A DNA stretch of 54,937 nt from Croceivirga sp. (GTDB lineage: Bacteria; Bacteroidota; Bacteroidia; Flavobacteriales; Flavobacteriaceae), in NCBI GenBank assembly GCA_028284665.1, contig JANQRG010000003.1, forward strand, positions 1 to 54,937, written 5' to 3'. Both the position numbers and the translations under genes were made by a program. The notes under the pieces were generated by a model. The model had not been told where the DNA came from and did not search any database. It worked only from the letters and a program-made list of their open reading frames with translations. Positions 36,364 through 45,794 of this stretch are shown in pieces. The first letter of the stretch is position 1. Every line of letters begins with the position of its first letter.

Positions 36364-37496
36364 ACCGAAACCTCTTTTGCTACCGGCAAGTCAAAGTAAA
36401 ATGTGCTACCCTCCCCAACAGTACTTCGTATTTTAAGTGTACCACCGTTCTTGCGAACAAAGTTTTGACAGAGCACAAGTCCCAGACCGGTACCCGGTTC
36501 TTTCTCAGTACCCAATTTGCTGAAATGTTCGTTAGGATTTAGGATTTTGGGAATATCCTCCGAGGGTATGCCTTGCCCATTATCCTGGACCTCTACGATC
36601 ATCCTGTCCTTTTCCATGTCAAGGTTCACCTGGATCTCACCTTCGTAAGGGGTAAACTTAATGGCATTAGAAAGCAAATTCCGCAACACGGTTTTGGTCG
36701 TATTCAAATCGGCATGAGCAAAGGTTGACTCAGGAACGTTGTTCCGCAAACTAATGCTTTTATGTTCACTCCCCAACTTTAGAAGGCGGAATGTTTGTTC
36801 TACAATTTCATGCAGATCAAGATTTTCCGGGATCACCTGAATTTGATCACTCTCTGCCTTCGCCCACCCCAATAGGTTCTGAAGCAGGTTTAAGGCCTCA
36901 TCCATGGTCTTTAACAGTTCATAGACGGTTTTATCTTTAAAATCGGAAGATTCGGGATCAATGATACCCCGCATGATAAAATCCATTTTTAGTTTTGCCG
37001 CACTCAAAGGGGAACGAAGATCATGCCCGATAATCGAAAACATACGGTCCTTTAAAGCATTAGATTGTCTTAAATTCTCCGCTTGCCGCTCTATTTGGTT
37101 TCTCGCCCTTCTTAGCTCAACATGGGTTTGAATCCGGGCGATAAGCTCTTGTTCGTTAAAAGGTTTGGTGACATAATCTACCCCGCCAACCTCAAAACCT
37201 TTGATCTTGTCTTTCACGTTTACTTTGCCGGTAAGAAATATGATGGGAATATCCTTGTATTGGGGGAAGGTTTTGATTTTTTCGCAGAGCTCAAAACCCT
37301 CTATCCGAGGCATAATAATGTCCAGTAGGATCAACTCTGGAGGCTGTTGTTGCAAAAGCTCAAAAAAGTGCTCGTCATCATGCGTTCCCTGGAAGACAAA
37401 ACCGTTCCTTTCCAGGATAAATCGCAGGAGTTCCAGGTTCAATTGCTCGTCGTCAATGGCGAGTATATAAGGTTTTTCCGTAACTTGCTGAGACAT
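36360..37496 (-). CDS. Receiver-histidine kinase protein (REC-HisKA-HATPase)
   Basis: This 378-aa soluble protein has an N-terminal REC (Asp15-Asp16, phospho-Asp59 in LILLDIIMPRIEGFE, Lys in VTKPFNEQE), a short coiled coil (about 125-150), HisKA with phospho-His158 (SIIGHDLRSPLS) and HATPase (NLLSNAIKF, DNGQGIP, GTGLGLVL). The receiver-first order means that it takes a phosphate signal as input and passes it to an unknown partner. It is transcribed against the polysaccharide genes, divergent from rfbB across a 221-bp region containing P4. TACTTTCG at 37525-37518 is a possible -7 element. Confidence 0.92.
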   Translation of the reverse strand: MSQQVTEKPYILAIDDEQLNLELLRFILERNGFVFQGTHDDEHFFELLQQQPPELILLDIIMPRIEGFELCEKIKTFPQYKDIPIIFLTGKVNVKDKIKGFEVGGVDYVTKPFNEQELIARIQTHVELRRARNQIERQAENLRQSNALKDRMFSIIGHDLRSPLSAAKLKMDFIMRGIIDPESSDFKDKTVYELLKTMDEALNLLQNLLGWAKAESDQIQVIPENLDLHEIVEQTFRLLKLGSEHKSISLRNNVPESTFAHADLNTTKTVLRNLLSNAIKFTPYEGEIQVNLDMEKDRMIVEVQDNGQGIPSEDIPKILNPNEHFSKLGTEKEPGTGLGLVLCQNFVRKNGGTLKIRSTVGEGSTFYFDLPVAKEVSV

Positions 37497-37625
37497 AGGG
37501 GGTAGCTATACACTATACGAAAGTAAGAAAAAGTTGATAGTACAGGGTGGTATTATCCTATAAAAACCTGAAAGAATCCCGGTGCACGGTGTTCATCTGT
37601 AATAATAAGTGTAATTTCAGGGTTC

Positions 37626-37690
37626 TACCACCAAAAAGATGGCTTTCACAACATAAATTCAATCGACCGCAAGAAGTAAGATTATATTTA
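37626..37690 (+). promoter_or_regulatory. Type A operator and promoter P4 (rfb operon)
   Basis: The repeat TTCACAACAT (ACAACAT 37648-37654) has a weaker partner TACCACCA at 37626-37633, exactly 21 bp upstream. TATATTTA (37683-37690) is the -7 element, with its TTT 33 nt after the repeat, one base longer than in P1-P3. The -7 region is nearly identical to that of P3. Confidence 0.65.
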
Positions 37691-37717
37691 CAAAGTAAGT
37701 AATAGAAATAGTTGTTT

Positions 37718-38755
37718 ATGGAGCATGTATTGATCACTGGGGGAGCGGGTTTTATCGGCTCTAATTTTATTCCTTTTTTCCTGGACAGTAAGGCTAATAT
37801 CCATGTTGTAAACCTGGATGCCCTAACCTATGCGGGGGATTTGAAAAACGTAGAGGAGCTGGAGGGGCATAAACGATATACTTTCATTAATGGGGATATC
37901 TGTGACAGACCATTAATTGAGACCATTTTTGATCGATTTGATATTAAGGGGGTAATTCACTTTGCTGCGGAGTCCCACGTAGACAATTCCATAGCCAATC
38001 CTGATGCATTCATGCAAACCAACATTATAGGCACCTTTAATCTTATTGATGTGGCTAAAAAGCATTGGATGGTAGGGCCGGGGATCTACAAAGAGGCCTA
38101 TGGAAATTCCCGTTTTCATCACGTTTCAACAGATGAGGTATACGGTACTTTGGGTAAAGAAGGATTGTTTTCAGAGCGTACCCCTTATGCCCCTAATAGT
38201 CCCTATAGCGCTTCAAAGGCCTCTTCCGATTTTATCGTAAGAAGTTACCATCATACCTATGGGATGAATGTGGTAACCACCAATTGCTCTAACAACTACG
38301 GACCAAAACAACACGACGAAAAGCTAATTCCCACCATCATTAGAAAGGCTTTAGATGGAGCACCAATTCCTATTTACGGAGATGGCTCCAATATTCGCGA
38401 TTGGCTGTATGTACTGGATCATTGTAAAGGAATAGCCCTGGCCTATGAAAAGGGAAAGTCAGGCGAAACGTACAACATTGGCGGAGATAATGAGCGGACT
38501 AATCTATACATCGCTACTACCGTTTGTGAAATTTTGGATAGCAAACATGCCAAATCTGATGGTGACTCCTACAAAGAGCAGATCACGTTTGTAAAAGATA
38601 GGGCAGGGCATGACTTTAGATATGCCATTGATGCTTCCAAAATTGCGAATGACTTAGGATGGGTAGCAGATGAAAACTTCGAAACCGGAATTGAAAAAAC
38701 CATCGACTGGTATTTGAACAAATATGTTGAAAATAAAAACTCAAGCTTAGCATAG
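37718..38755 (+). CDS. rfbB: dTDP-glucose 4,6-dehydratase
   Basis: This 345-aa NAD-dependent dehydratase performs the second step of dTDP-L-rhamnose synthesis. It has the Rossmann start [14 protein letters not shown], the catalytic [10 protein letters not shown], Tyr-x3-Lys in [28 protein letters not shown] and [16 protein letters not shown]. The frame extends two codons to a TTG at 37712, but the ATG at 37718 fits the family start and promoter spacing. It is the first gene of rfbB-A-C-D. Confidence 0.95.
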   Translation: MEHVLITGGAGFIGSNFIPFFLDSKANIHVVNLDALTYAGDLKNVEELEGHKRYTFINGDICDRPLIETIFDRFDIKGVIHFAAESHVDNSIANPDAFMQTNIIGTFNLIDVAKKHWMVGPGIYKEAYGNSRFHHVSTDEVYGTLGKEGLFSERTPYAPNSPYSASKASSDFIVRSYHHTYGMNVVTTNCSNNYGPKQHDEKLIPTIIRKALDGAPIPIYGDGSNIRDWLYVLDHCKGIALAYEKGKSGETYNIGGDNERTNLYIATTVCEILDSKHAKSDGDSYKEQITFVKDRAGHDFRYAIDASKIANDLGWVADENFETGIEKTIDWYLNKYVENKNSSLA

Positions 38756-38784
38756 TACAAGCAAAACCTACTAAAGAAAGAAGA

Positions 38785-39642
38785 ATGAAAGGAATCATCT
38801 TAGCGGGAGGCTCGGGAACACGGTTGCATCCATTAACACTTGCGGTAAGCAAGCAATTGATGCCAGTATATGATAAGCCAATGATTTATTATCCCCTTTC
38901 CACCTTATTGGAATCCGGGATATGGGAAATATTGATCATTTCTACGCCTCATGATCTTCCCTTGTTCAAAAGATTGTTGGGGGACGGTAGAAAATACGGA
39001 TGCCGTTTTGAATACGCAGCACAGGAAAAGCCCAACGGACTTGCAGAAGCGTTTGTAATTGGTGAGGAGTTCATTGGAGATGATAAGGTAGCCTTGATCT
39101 TAGGAGATAATATTTTTTATGGAACAGGCCTGGAAACCTTATTGCAATCCAACAACGATCCCGACGGGGGTATAATCTATGCCTACCATGTAAATGATCC
39201 GGAACGATATGGTGTTGTGGAATTTGATGAAAGTGGTAAAGTGATTTCCATTGAGGAAAAGCCGCAACAACCCAAATCGAATTATGCTGTACCGGGGATC
39301 TATTTCTATGACAACGATGTGGTCGAGATTGCTAAAAACATTCAACCCAGTTCACGGGGAGAACTGGAAATCACAGATGTAAACCGGGAGTACCTGAAAC
39401 GGGGAAAATTAAAAGTAAGTATCATGGACCGGGGAACCGCATGGCTGGATACCGGGACTTTTAGCTCCCTAATGCAAGCCGCCCAATTTGTGCAGGTAAT
39501 CGAAGAGCGCCAGGGCCTGAAAATTGGAGCCATTGAGTCAGCAGCCTACAAAATGGGGTATATTACCAAGAACCAGTTTAAAAAATTGACAACGCCTTTT
39601 TTAAAGAGTGGTTATAGCAAACGTTTATTGGAAGCTATTTAA
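38785..39642 (+). CDS. rfbA: Glucose-1-phosphate thymidylyltransferase
   Basis: This 285-aa nucleotidyltransferase makes dTDP-glucose from dTTP and glucose-1-phosphate. The nucleotide loop is [13 protein letters not shown], with [25 protein letters not shown] and the [13 protein letters not shown] motif. Length is typical. It is the second gene of the operon, 29 nt after rfbB. Confidence 0.96.
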   Translation: MKGIILAGGSGTRLHPLTLAVSKQLMPVYDKPMIYYPLSTLLESGIWEILIISTPHDLPLFKRLLGDGRKYGCRFEYAAQEKPNGLAEAFVIGEEFIGDDKVALILGDNIFYGTGLETLLQSNNDPDGGIIYAYHVNDPERYGVVEFDESGKVISIEEKPQQPKSNYAVPGIYFYDNDVVEIAKNIQPSSRGELEITDVNREYLKRGKLKVSIMDRGTAWLDTGTFSSLMQAAQFVQVIEERQGLKIGAIESAAYKMGYITKNQFKKLTTPFLKSGYSKRLLEAI

Positions 39643-39647
39643 GGAGT

Positions 39648-40196
39648 ATGGAGATTAAAACTACAGCCATAGAGGGGTGTTTTGAAATTATCCCTAAAGT
39701 TTTTGAGGATGAGAGAGGCTATTTTTTTGAAAGCTTTAATCAGGCAAAATTTGAAAAAACAACCGGGGCAACTCCCTTTTTTGTACAGGACAATCAGTCG
39801 TTCTCCACTAAAGGAGTTTTACGCGGGTTGCATTTTCAGAAGGGAGAACATGCTCAGGCGAAATTGGTACGTGTTTTAGAAGGAGAAGTATTAGATGTTG
39901 CTGTAGATATCAGGCCCGGGTCAAAAACATATGGGGCTGTTGTACGAACCATTTTGTCTTCAGAAAATAAAAAGCAATTGTTTATCCCCAGGGGATGCGC
40001 TCACGGATTCGTCACCTTGAGTGCCACTGCGGTTTTCTTCTACAAATGTGATAATTTCTACAACAAGGCATCGGAGGGAGGAATTTTGTATAACGATCCT
40101 GCCTTTACTATCGATTGGATCCTCGACACGTCGGAATTGATTATTTCGGCCAAGGATTTGGCCCTCCCGACAATAAAAAAATTCGCTGCAGGTTAA
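39648..40196 (+). CDS. rfbC: dTDP-4-dehydrorhamnose 3,5-epimerase
   Basis: This 182-aa cupin-fold epimerase contains FEDERGYFFESFNQ, the catalytic His in VLRGLHFQKGEHAQAKLV, DVAVDIRPGSKTYG and FIPRGCAHGFVTLS with the Tyr of FFYKCDNFYN. Spacing to the neighbouring genes is 5 and 9 nt. It provides the third enzyme of the rhamnose pathway. Confidence 0.95.
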   Translation: MEIKTTAIEGCFEIIPKVFEDERGYFFESFNQAKFEKTTGATPFFVQDNQSFSTKGVLRGLHFQKGEHAQAKLVRVLEGEVLDVAVDIRPGSKTYGAVVRTILSSENKKQLFIPRGCAHGFVTLSATAVFFYKCDNFYNKASEGGILYNDPAFTIDWILDTSELIISAKDLALPTIKKFAAG

Positions 40197-40205
40197 AAGA
40201 AGGAT

Positions 40206-41072
40206 ATGAGAATTTTGGTCACCGGAGCTACCGGACAGTTAGGAAGTATGTTACAATCCATGGTTGGACCCGATACCGAGGGGTTGGAGTTTGTTTTCAA
40301 GTCTTCTTCTGAATTGGATATTACCGATTTTGATGCCGTAAGCAACGCCTTATCCCATAAGCGTTACGACTACTGCATCAACTGCGCGGCGTTTACCAAT
40401 GTGGACAAAGCCGAGACCGAAACTGAACGCGCCAAAGCGGTCAATATTATTGGGGCAAGAAATATGGCTATGGGTTGTGCACAAGAGCATACCGTACTTA
40501 TCCACGTTTCTACCGACTTTGTATTCGATGGCTATCTGAACGTTCCCTATAAGGAGGAAGACATTGCGAGACCTATAGGGTTTTATGGTGATACCAAGTA
40601 TAAAGGTGAGCGGGCCATTATCAACAACTTGGAGGAACACTTTATCCTCCGAACATCATGGTTGTATTCCGAGTTTGGACACAATTTCATGAAGACCATG
40701 CTGCGGTTAGGAAATGAAAGAGAGGAACTTTCCGTGGTGTACGATCAGGTAGGGACACCCACTTATGCGGGAGATCTGGCAATGCTGATCCTAATGATCA
40801 TCAAAGGGAGAAGCAAAAAATATGGGGTGTATCATTATAGCAATGAAGGCGTAGCCAGCTGGTACGATTTTGCAAAAAGCATTTTCGATCTCCAGGGAAT
40901 TCGAATCAAACTGCTTCCCATTCTTTCGGAAGAATATCCTACTCCGGCAGAACGCCCTAAATACAGTGTCCTGGACAAATCGAAAGTAAAAAGGACGTTC
41001 AACATTGCTATACCACATTGGAGGGATAGTCTCCGAGTAGCACTAAAGTCACTTTCCGAAACACCGGCATAA
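40206..41072 (+). CDS. rfbD: dTDP-4-dehydrorhamnose reductase
   Basis: This 288-aa NAD(P)H-dependent reductase completes dTDP-L-rhamnose. Visible are VTGATGQLGSML, CAAFTNVDKAETE, HVSTDFVFDGY, the Tyr-x3-Lys motif FYGDTKYKGE (Tyr-Gly-Asp-Thr-Lys) and LRTSWLYSEFGHNF. It is the last gene of the operon. A hairpin follows at 41098-41121 but lacks a T tract. Confidence 0.94.
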   Translation: MRILVTGATGQLGSMLQSMVGPDTEGLEFVFKSSSELDITDFDAVSNALSHKRYDYCINCAAFTNVDKAETETERAKAVNIIGARNMAMGCAQEHTVLIHVSTDFVFDGYLNVPYKEEDIARPIGFYGDTKYKGERAIINNLEEHFILRTSWLYSEFGHNFMKTMLRLGNEREELSVVYDQVGTPTYAGDLAMLILMIIKGRSKKYGVYHYSNEGVASWYDFAKSIFDLQGIRIKLLPILSEEYPTPAERPKYSVLDKSKVKRTFNIAIPHWRDSLRVALKSLSETPA

Positions 41073-41133
41073 CGCACTCCAATCCTCTTTACCCTTTGCG
41101 ATTTTCTTTAAAAAGAATCGCTGGCGTAATGGT

Positions 41134-41141
41134 TATCTTTG
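41134..41141 (+). promoter_or_regulatory. -7 promoter element of the MutS-like gene
   Basis: TATCTTTG is a perfect TAnnTTTG match ending 15 nt before the ATG at 41157. A TTTA at 41107-41110 is a possible -33 with a 23-nt spacer. The position supports the 41157 start over the in-frame TTG at 41139, which lies inside the element. Confidence 0.6.
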
Positions 41142-41156
41142 GATTTTTCCTGCGCT

Positions 41157-42926
41157 ATGCAAAAACTTCTTGATTTTTATACCGCTACCTTAAACCGTTA
41201 TGTGCTAGCGTCCGATACGATGCAAAAAAGGCTAAAGTTACTATCTGTTTCTCGTCTGATGGCTTTCACCGCCACAGTGATCGTTATCTACTTTTTTAGA
41301 AATGAGGTGAAATGGGCCATCCTATCCGCCTTTGTGGGCATGGGCGTTTTTCTTTTTTTGATCCGGTACTATGAGGATGTCAAGATCAAATACCGGTTAC
41401 TACACGCTTTAGCAAAGATTAACGCTACCGAATTAGCGGTGGTACAACATGACTTTGCTGAATTACCACCAGGAGATACACACAAGGATCCCGAACACCA
41501 TTACAGCCATGACCTGGACCTCTTTGGGCAAGGTTCACTTTTTCAATACATAAACAGAACCCAACTTCCGGAAGGCGAACAGCTTTTGGTAAAAAAGTTA
41601 ACGGAAAACGAGGTAGTCGATGTACCCGAAAAACAAAAGATCATAAAAGAATTGGCACAAAAAGTGGAATGGCGACAGCATTTCAGTGCCCAGGGCGCAT
41701 TGATTACCCAAGAGACCAAAATTGCGGACATTGTAACATGGTTGCACCGCTATGCTCCGTTCGTGCCCGGAGTAATGCGTTATCTTCCATGGCTATTTCT
41801 GGCCATTTTTGTTGGGCTTGCGGCATTAGTGTATTGGCAGGGCGTTGCAGAAAGCCTGTTATTATTTTGGCTACTGCTGGGACTGGGGGTCACCGCCCGG
41901 TACTTTAGGAGAATATCGCAGCTTGCACACAAGGCCGATCGTATTAAAGCGACTTTTAAACAGTATTCGCAATTACTTAGAATCCTTGAAGAAACAAATT
42001 TTGAGGCCCCACAACTGCAATCAAAAAAACAGCAGTTGTCAGTGGCGAACAAAAAGGCTTCCCAAGCTATTCGGCAGTTTTCCAAACTGTTGAACACCAT
42101 GGATTACAACAATAATATTTTTTATGCCATTTTTGGGAATGGTTGCTTCCTGGGAGCACTACATACCGCCTATCGCATTGAAAGATGGATTCAGCAATAC
42201 AAAACGCACGTAGGCGACTGGTTTGAGGTTATTGCTTTTTTTGACGCGTACAACAGCCTGGGGAATTTCGGATTCAATCATCCACACTACAGCTATCCTG
42301 AGATCAATGAAGGGGATTTTGTACTTTCTTGTACAAAAGCGGGACACCCGTTAATACCGGCCAAAAGCAGTATACGAAACGACTTTACGATCAGCCAGGA
42401 AAACTTCTTTATCATTACTGGTTCCAATATGGCAGGGAAAAGCACCTTTTTGCGCACTGTAGGGCTTTGTGTGGTAATGGGGAATATGGGGTTACCGGTT
42501 TGTGCGGAAAAGTGTGTTTATTCACCGGTAAAATTGGTCACCAGTATGCGAAGTGTTGATTCGCTCTATAAAGGGGATTCCTATTTTCTGTCGGAATTAA
42601 AACGCCTAAAGAAAGTGGTACAGCTTTTAGAGCAGGAGCCGTTTTTTGTTTTGCTCGATGAGATCTTAAAAGGCACCAATAGTACGGATAAGGCCAAAGG
42701 TTCCAGGAGATTTGTGGAACGCTTACTTCGTGCCAATGCCACGGGCCTGATCGCTACCCATGACTTGAGTTTATGTGATGTTGCTAAAGCCCACGCCAAG
42801 GTGCACAATTATCATTTGGATGCAACCATCAGGAACGATGCGCTTTACTTTGACTATTTATTGAAAAAAGGCGTCAGCAAAACGATGAACGCCTCCTTTC
42901 TTTTAGAACAGATGGACCTGGTATAG
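41157..42926 (+). CDS. Membrane-anchored MutS-family ATPase
   Basis: This 589-aa protein ends in a MutS domain V ATPase: Walker A TGSNMAGKSTFLRTVG, FLSELKRLKKV, Walker B FFVLLDEILKGTNS and the IATHDLSL switch. The N-terminal mismatch-recognition domain is absent. Instead there are two hydrophobic helix pairs (about 30-75 and 205-250), predicted to sit in the membrane, around a small clamp/lever region. Such Bacteroidota proteins are labelled mismatch repair, but that role is doubtful for a membrane protein. The chosen ATG follows a perfect -7 element. Confidence 0.85.
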   Translation: MQKLLDFYTATLNRYVLASDTMQKRLKLLSVSRLMAFTATVIVIYFFRNEVKWAILSAFVGMGVFLFLIRYYEDVKIKYRLLHALAKINATELAVVQHDFAELPPGDTHKDPEHHYSHDLDLFGQGSLFQYINRTQLPEGEQLLVKKLTENEVVDVPEKQKIIKELAQKVEWRQHFSAQGALITQETKIADIVTWLHRYAPFVPGVMRYLPWLFLAIFVGLAALVYWQGVAESLLLFWLLLGLGVTARYFRRISQLAHKADRIKATFKQYSQLLRILEETNFEAPQLQSKKQQLSVANKKASQAIRQFSKLLNTMDYNNNIFYAIFGNGCFLGALHTAYRIERWIQQYKTHVGDWFEVIAFFDAYNSLGNFGFNHPHYSYPEINEGDFVLSCTKAGHPLIPAKSSIRNDFTISQENFFIITGSNMAGKSTFLRTVGLCVVMGNMGLPVCAEKCVYSPVKLVTSMRSVDSLYKGDSYFLSELKRLKKVVQLLEQEPFFVLLDEILKGTNSTDKAKGSRRFVERLLRANATGLIATHDLSLCDVAKAHAKVHNYHLDATIRNDALYFDYLLKKGVSKTMNASFLLEQMDLV

Positions 42927-42943
42927 CGGGTATAGTAGAAAAC

Positions 42944-44044
42944 CTAAAGTCCTTTTACCTGTACATTGTGAAATGCATCAGCCTGTAAGCGCAATAGCTC
43001 TTCCGCTTTCTCCTTTTTATACCGATACAGTGCCTCTTCAGCTTTAATATCAGCATAGATCTGATCATTTAGCGCCCCATCCGTTGCCAACAAGAGTTTA
43101 CGCTGCTCAACTTTTTGGGTTACCCAGGTAGCTACCACGCTTTCGCCCTCCTCAAACTTATAGTCGTATTCTCCTTTGGGAGCCAATAATTTTGCGATGA
43201 TTGGCGCAGTTTCAATAGCCAGGAACAACAAAAAGATGAAAAAGGAAGGGAACCAGGGCAGTTTTCCAAGGGCATTAACGCGTGCCATAAGGCCGTCAAA
43301 ACCTTCAATAATGGGCTGGGAATCGATCACTGCTTTTTCGTAGTCCTGGCCCAAGGCAGCAATCTGGTTCTCCAGGGCGATAATCTTTTCACCGTTTGTG
43401 GCCTTTAAGGCGTTCAATTCGGCCAGATAAGCATCGTGCTTTTCCCGCTTTTCTTTGTATACGGGACCCTTCCCTAATAATCCGGTTCCTGCAGTGCCCT
43501 CTGCCTCCGAAATATAGGTGTCATATAAAGCGTTGGTTTCCGCCTCTTTCTTTGCGACCTCATCTTTCAATGCCTGGATATCCTGTTCCAAAGCTTCAAC
43601 GGTAGGGGTGTATTGCAAGGCAAGTTGCTCCTTATTGGCAAGGGTCATTGCATTTTTTTCCTCCAGTAATACCTGGTCGATTTCCTTTTCAAAGATCTTC
43701 ATCTCAAGTGGTTTGGAAATCACCACTGCGATAATCACGGCAAGAAGAATTCGGGGTGCGGCTTGCAGCAATTCGCTTTTAAAAGAATCGCGCTTTTTTA
43801 TGGTGGAAACGATATATCGATCTAAATTGAAGATCAGCAACCCCCAGATGAATCCAAAGAAAATAGAAGTATAAATAGTATCAAAAACGGTATACAGTGC
43901 GTATCCTGAGGCAATAAAGGCCATAACCGCCGTAAAGAATACAGTAGCTCCAATGCCAGCATATTTGTTGCGTTCCCCTTTTGAGCAAGTAGCTAAAATA
44001 TCAGCATCAGCTCCGGAACAGAAGATAAAAAAGCGTAGTAACAT
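42944..44044 (-). CDS. DUF4407 membrane protein with coiled coil
   Basis: This 366-aa protein has about three or four membrane helices near the N-terminus (residues 25-125), a long charged coiled coil (about 130-255, e.g. LEQDIQALKDEVAKKEAE), and one further helix at about 275-295 (FPSFFIFLLFLAIETAPII). This is the DUF4407 layout. Its function is unknown. The gene converges on the MutS-like gene with a 17-bp gap. The upstream 171 bp holds a terminator for the BlaR1-like gene and no clear promoter. Confidence 0.83.
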   Translation of the reverse strand: MLLRFFIFCSGADADILATCSKGERNKYAGIGATVFFTAVMAFIASGYALYTVFDTIYTSIFFGFIWGLLIFNLDRYIVSTIKKRDSFKSELLQAAPRILLAVIIAVVISKPLEMKIFEKEIDQVLLEEKNAMTLANKEQLALQYTPTVEALEQDIQALKDEVAKKEAETNALYDTYISEAEGTAGTGLLGKGPVYKEKREKHDAYLAELNALKATNGEKIIALENQIAALGQDYEKAVIDSQPIIEGFDGLMARVNALGKLPWFPSFFIFLLFLAIETAPIIAKLLAPKGEYDYKFEEGESVVATWVTQKVEQRKLLLATDGALNDQIYADIKAEEALYRYKKEKAEELLRLQADAFHNVQVKGL

Positions 44045-44173
44045 GATAGTGTTCGTTTAGGTTTGAAAAAAAGGTTCTGACTGGATTTTTAGGTGCTTCG
44101 GAGGGTTGGTGTAAGCGGGTAAAATCCAAAAACTAATGGTATTAGAACGCAATTTTTCCGGATTTGTTACAAA

Positions 44174-44197
44174 AAAAGCCCTGAATGCAGGGCTTTT
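44174..44197 (-). terminator. Terminator after the BlaR1-like gene
   Basis: A 10-bp stem (44174-44183 with 44188-44197) with a 4-nt loop, flanked by an A tract on the plus strand, gives a T tract when read on the minus strand. It lies 18 nt past the stop at 44216. Confidence 0.75.
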
Positions 44198-44215
44198 CTA
44201 TCAAATGACAACGGC

Positions 44216-45790
44216 TTATTCTTTGGGAACTTCGGGATCTGACGAAACGCGGACTACGAAATCGGAATCTCCCGTATGTCGGGTCATGATATTCATTGGT
44301 CCCTCTTTTTCGAGTATTTCAATGATTTTAGCGACAGAAGTTCGCTCTCCTTCGAGATAAAAGATAGCTCCTTTTTGAGCCACCTCTTTTATATGTCCAA
44401 TTTGATTCTCTGCAGTTATCGGAGCAGGGAAGGTTGGTGGTTCCGGGGTCTCCGGGTTGGTGAAACCAGGAGTTGGCGGCTCAGGAGGCATTGGAGGCTC
44501 CAGGATCTCCGGAAAAGGTTCGGCATCCGCTCGTTGCTTTTCCGACATGAGGTCATAAATGTACTGCATCCGTTCCACTTCTTTTCTTTTAATATGGAAG
44601 GCCTCTTTGGTCATCGCGTTGTATCTCTTGGCAAGGGCATTGTATTCTTTCATTTGTGCTCTTGAAGCTCCTTTTTGCGGTGACCACTTGTCAAGAATAG
44701 AAGATGGAAAAGGTTGGGCATCTTGCCGTTGTTTCTCCGACATGCGATTATGTATATAGGTCATTTGTTCAATTTCTTTCTTTGAAATAGAACCGCCTAA
44801 AAATTGATTATACTTTTTAGCCAACGCATTGTATTCTCCCATCTGTTCCCGGGAAGCACCTTCTTGAACAACTAAGGGAGCTATATTTTCTTTGGATATC
44901 GGGTATATGGTTTTTGTCGTACTGAACCCATAAAGCAATACCACGGGTATAGGCAGTAACAGTACAATTCTTAGGGCAATTGAGGTTTTTGATGTTTCTT
45001 TTTTCATGATAGTAAATCGTTTTTTGATGGATGAATAATTAATGGCATTGGCCATTTTGATCGACTGATATTTTGCTTCGCTATCCCTGGATACGTAAGA
45101 TAGCAACGTATTCTGATATTTTTGAGTGTTGACTTTTTCTTTAAGCACTGCCCTATCGGCTAAAAACTCATGATTCAGTTTGATGTTTCTTTTAAACAGC
45201 AAGAGTAGGGGGTTAAACCAAAGGATGACCTGTACTAATTCTACGAACAAGACATCAAAACTATGGTACTGCCGGGCATGCGTTTCTTCATGTAGCATTA
45301 CTTCCCCGGGAATGGTATTGGCCTCATACTTTTCCTTATTCAAAAAAACATAACGGAAGAAGGTGTGGGGAGGTAGCTGCTCTTTCAATAACACTTTAGT
45401 AACCGTTTTCCCCTTGAGTTTTTGGTTTTTTCGTATTCTCCGAAGGATCTGATACAGGTGGGCACCAAACCGAAGCCCAAATCCAAGCACCCCGAGAAGG
45501 TAGAATGCCCGGAATAGTTTTGACCAGTTAACAACGTCCATATCTGAGATCGGTTGGGCGGTAGAAGGTTCAACCTGTTGCGCCGCTGGACCGGGGACGG
45601 CTGAAACTGTGGAAGGCACCGCTTCTGCATATTCGATAAAAACCAATTTTGGGATAACCAGGGAAGCGATAAGGGCCGCCAAAAGGAAGAAGCGTTTGAA
45701 TTGATGCATATTCTCCTTTTCCAAAAGAAACTGGTAGAAAAGCAGAAACACAATCATACAAGCCGAAGATTTTAGCACATATTCCAACAT
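44216..45790 (-). CDS. BlaR1/MecR1-type M56 membrane metallopeptidase
   Basis: This 524-aa protein has N-terminal membrane helices (about 1-60 and 95-115), the zinc peptidase motif HEETH in VMLHEETHARQYHSFD with the downstream HEFLADRAVL, and another helix near 280. Unlike BlaR1 it lacks a penicillin-binding sensor domain. The C-terminal half instead has two tandem copies of an about 58-residue motif (EYNALAKKYN ... MSEKQR ... PFP), a Pro-rich stretch, then a short domain like those of TonB-linked proteins. The start at 45790 follows the BlaI-like stop by 4 nt. It probably cleaves the repressor. Confidence 0.87.
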   Translation of the reverse strand: MLEYVLKSSACMIVFLLFYQFLLEKENMHQFKRFFLLAALIASLVIPKLVFIEYAEAVPSTVSAVPGPAAQQVEPSTAQPISDMDVVNWSKLFRAFYLLGVLGFGLRFGAHLYQILRRIRKNQKLKGKTVTKVLLKEQLPPHTFFRYVFLNKEKYEANTIPGEVMLHEETHARQYHSFDVLFVELVQVILWFNPLLLLFKRNIKLNHEFLADRAVLKEKVNTQKYQNTLLSYVSRDSEAKYQSIKMANAINYSSIKKRFTIMKKETSKTSIALRIVLLLPIPVVLLYGFSTTKTIYPISKENIAPLVVQEGASREQMGEYNALAKKYNQFLGGSISKKEIEQMTYIHNRMSEKQRQDAQPFPSSILDKWSPQKGASRAQMKEYNALAKRYNAMTKEAFHIKRKEVERMQYIYDLMSEKQRADAEPFPEILEPPMPPEPPTPGFTNPETPEPPTFPAPITAENQIGHIKEVAQKGAIFYLEGERTSVAKIIEILEKEGPMNIMTRHTGDSDFVVRVSSDPEVPKE

Positions 45791-45794
45791 TGTG

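Noticed and set aside
41098-41121. Hairpin GCGATT/AATCGC after rfbD as a terminator
   Set aside because: It has a bulge and no T tract, and it overlaps the likely -33 region of the next gene.
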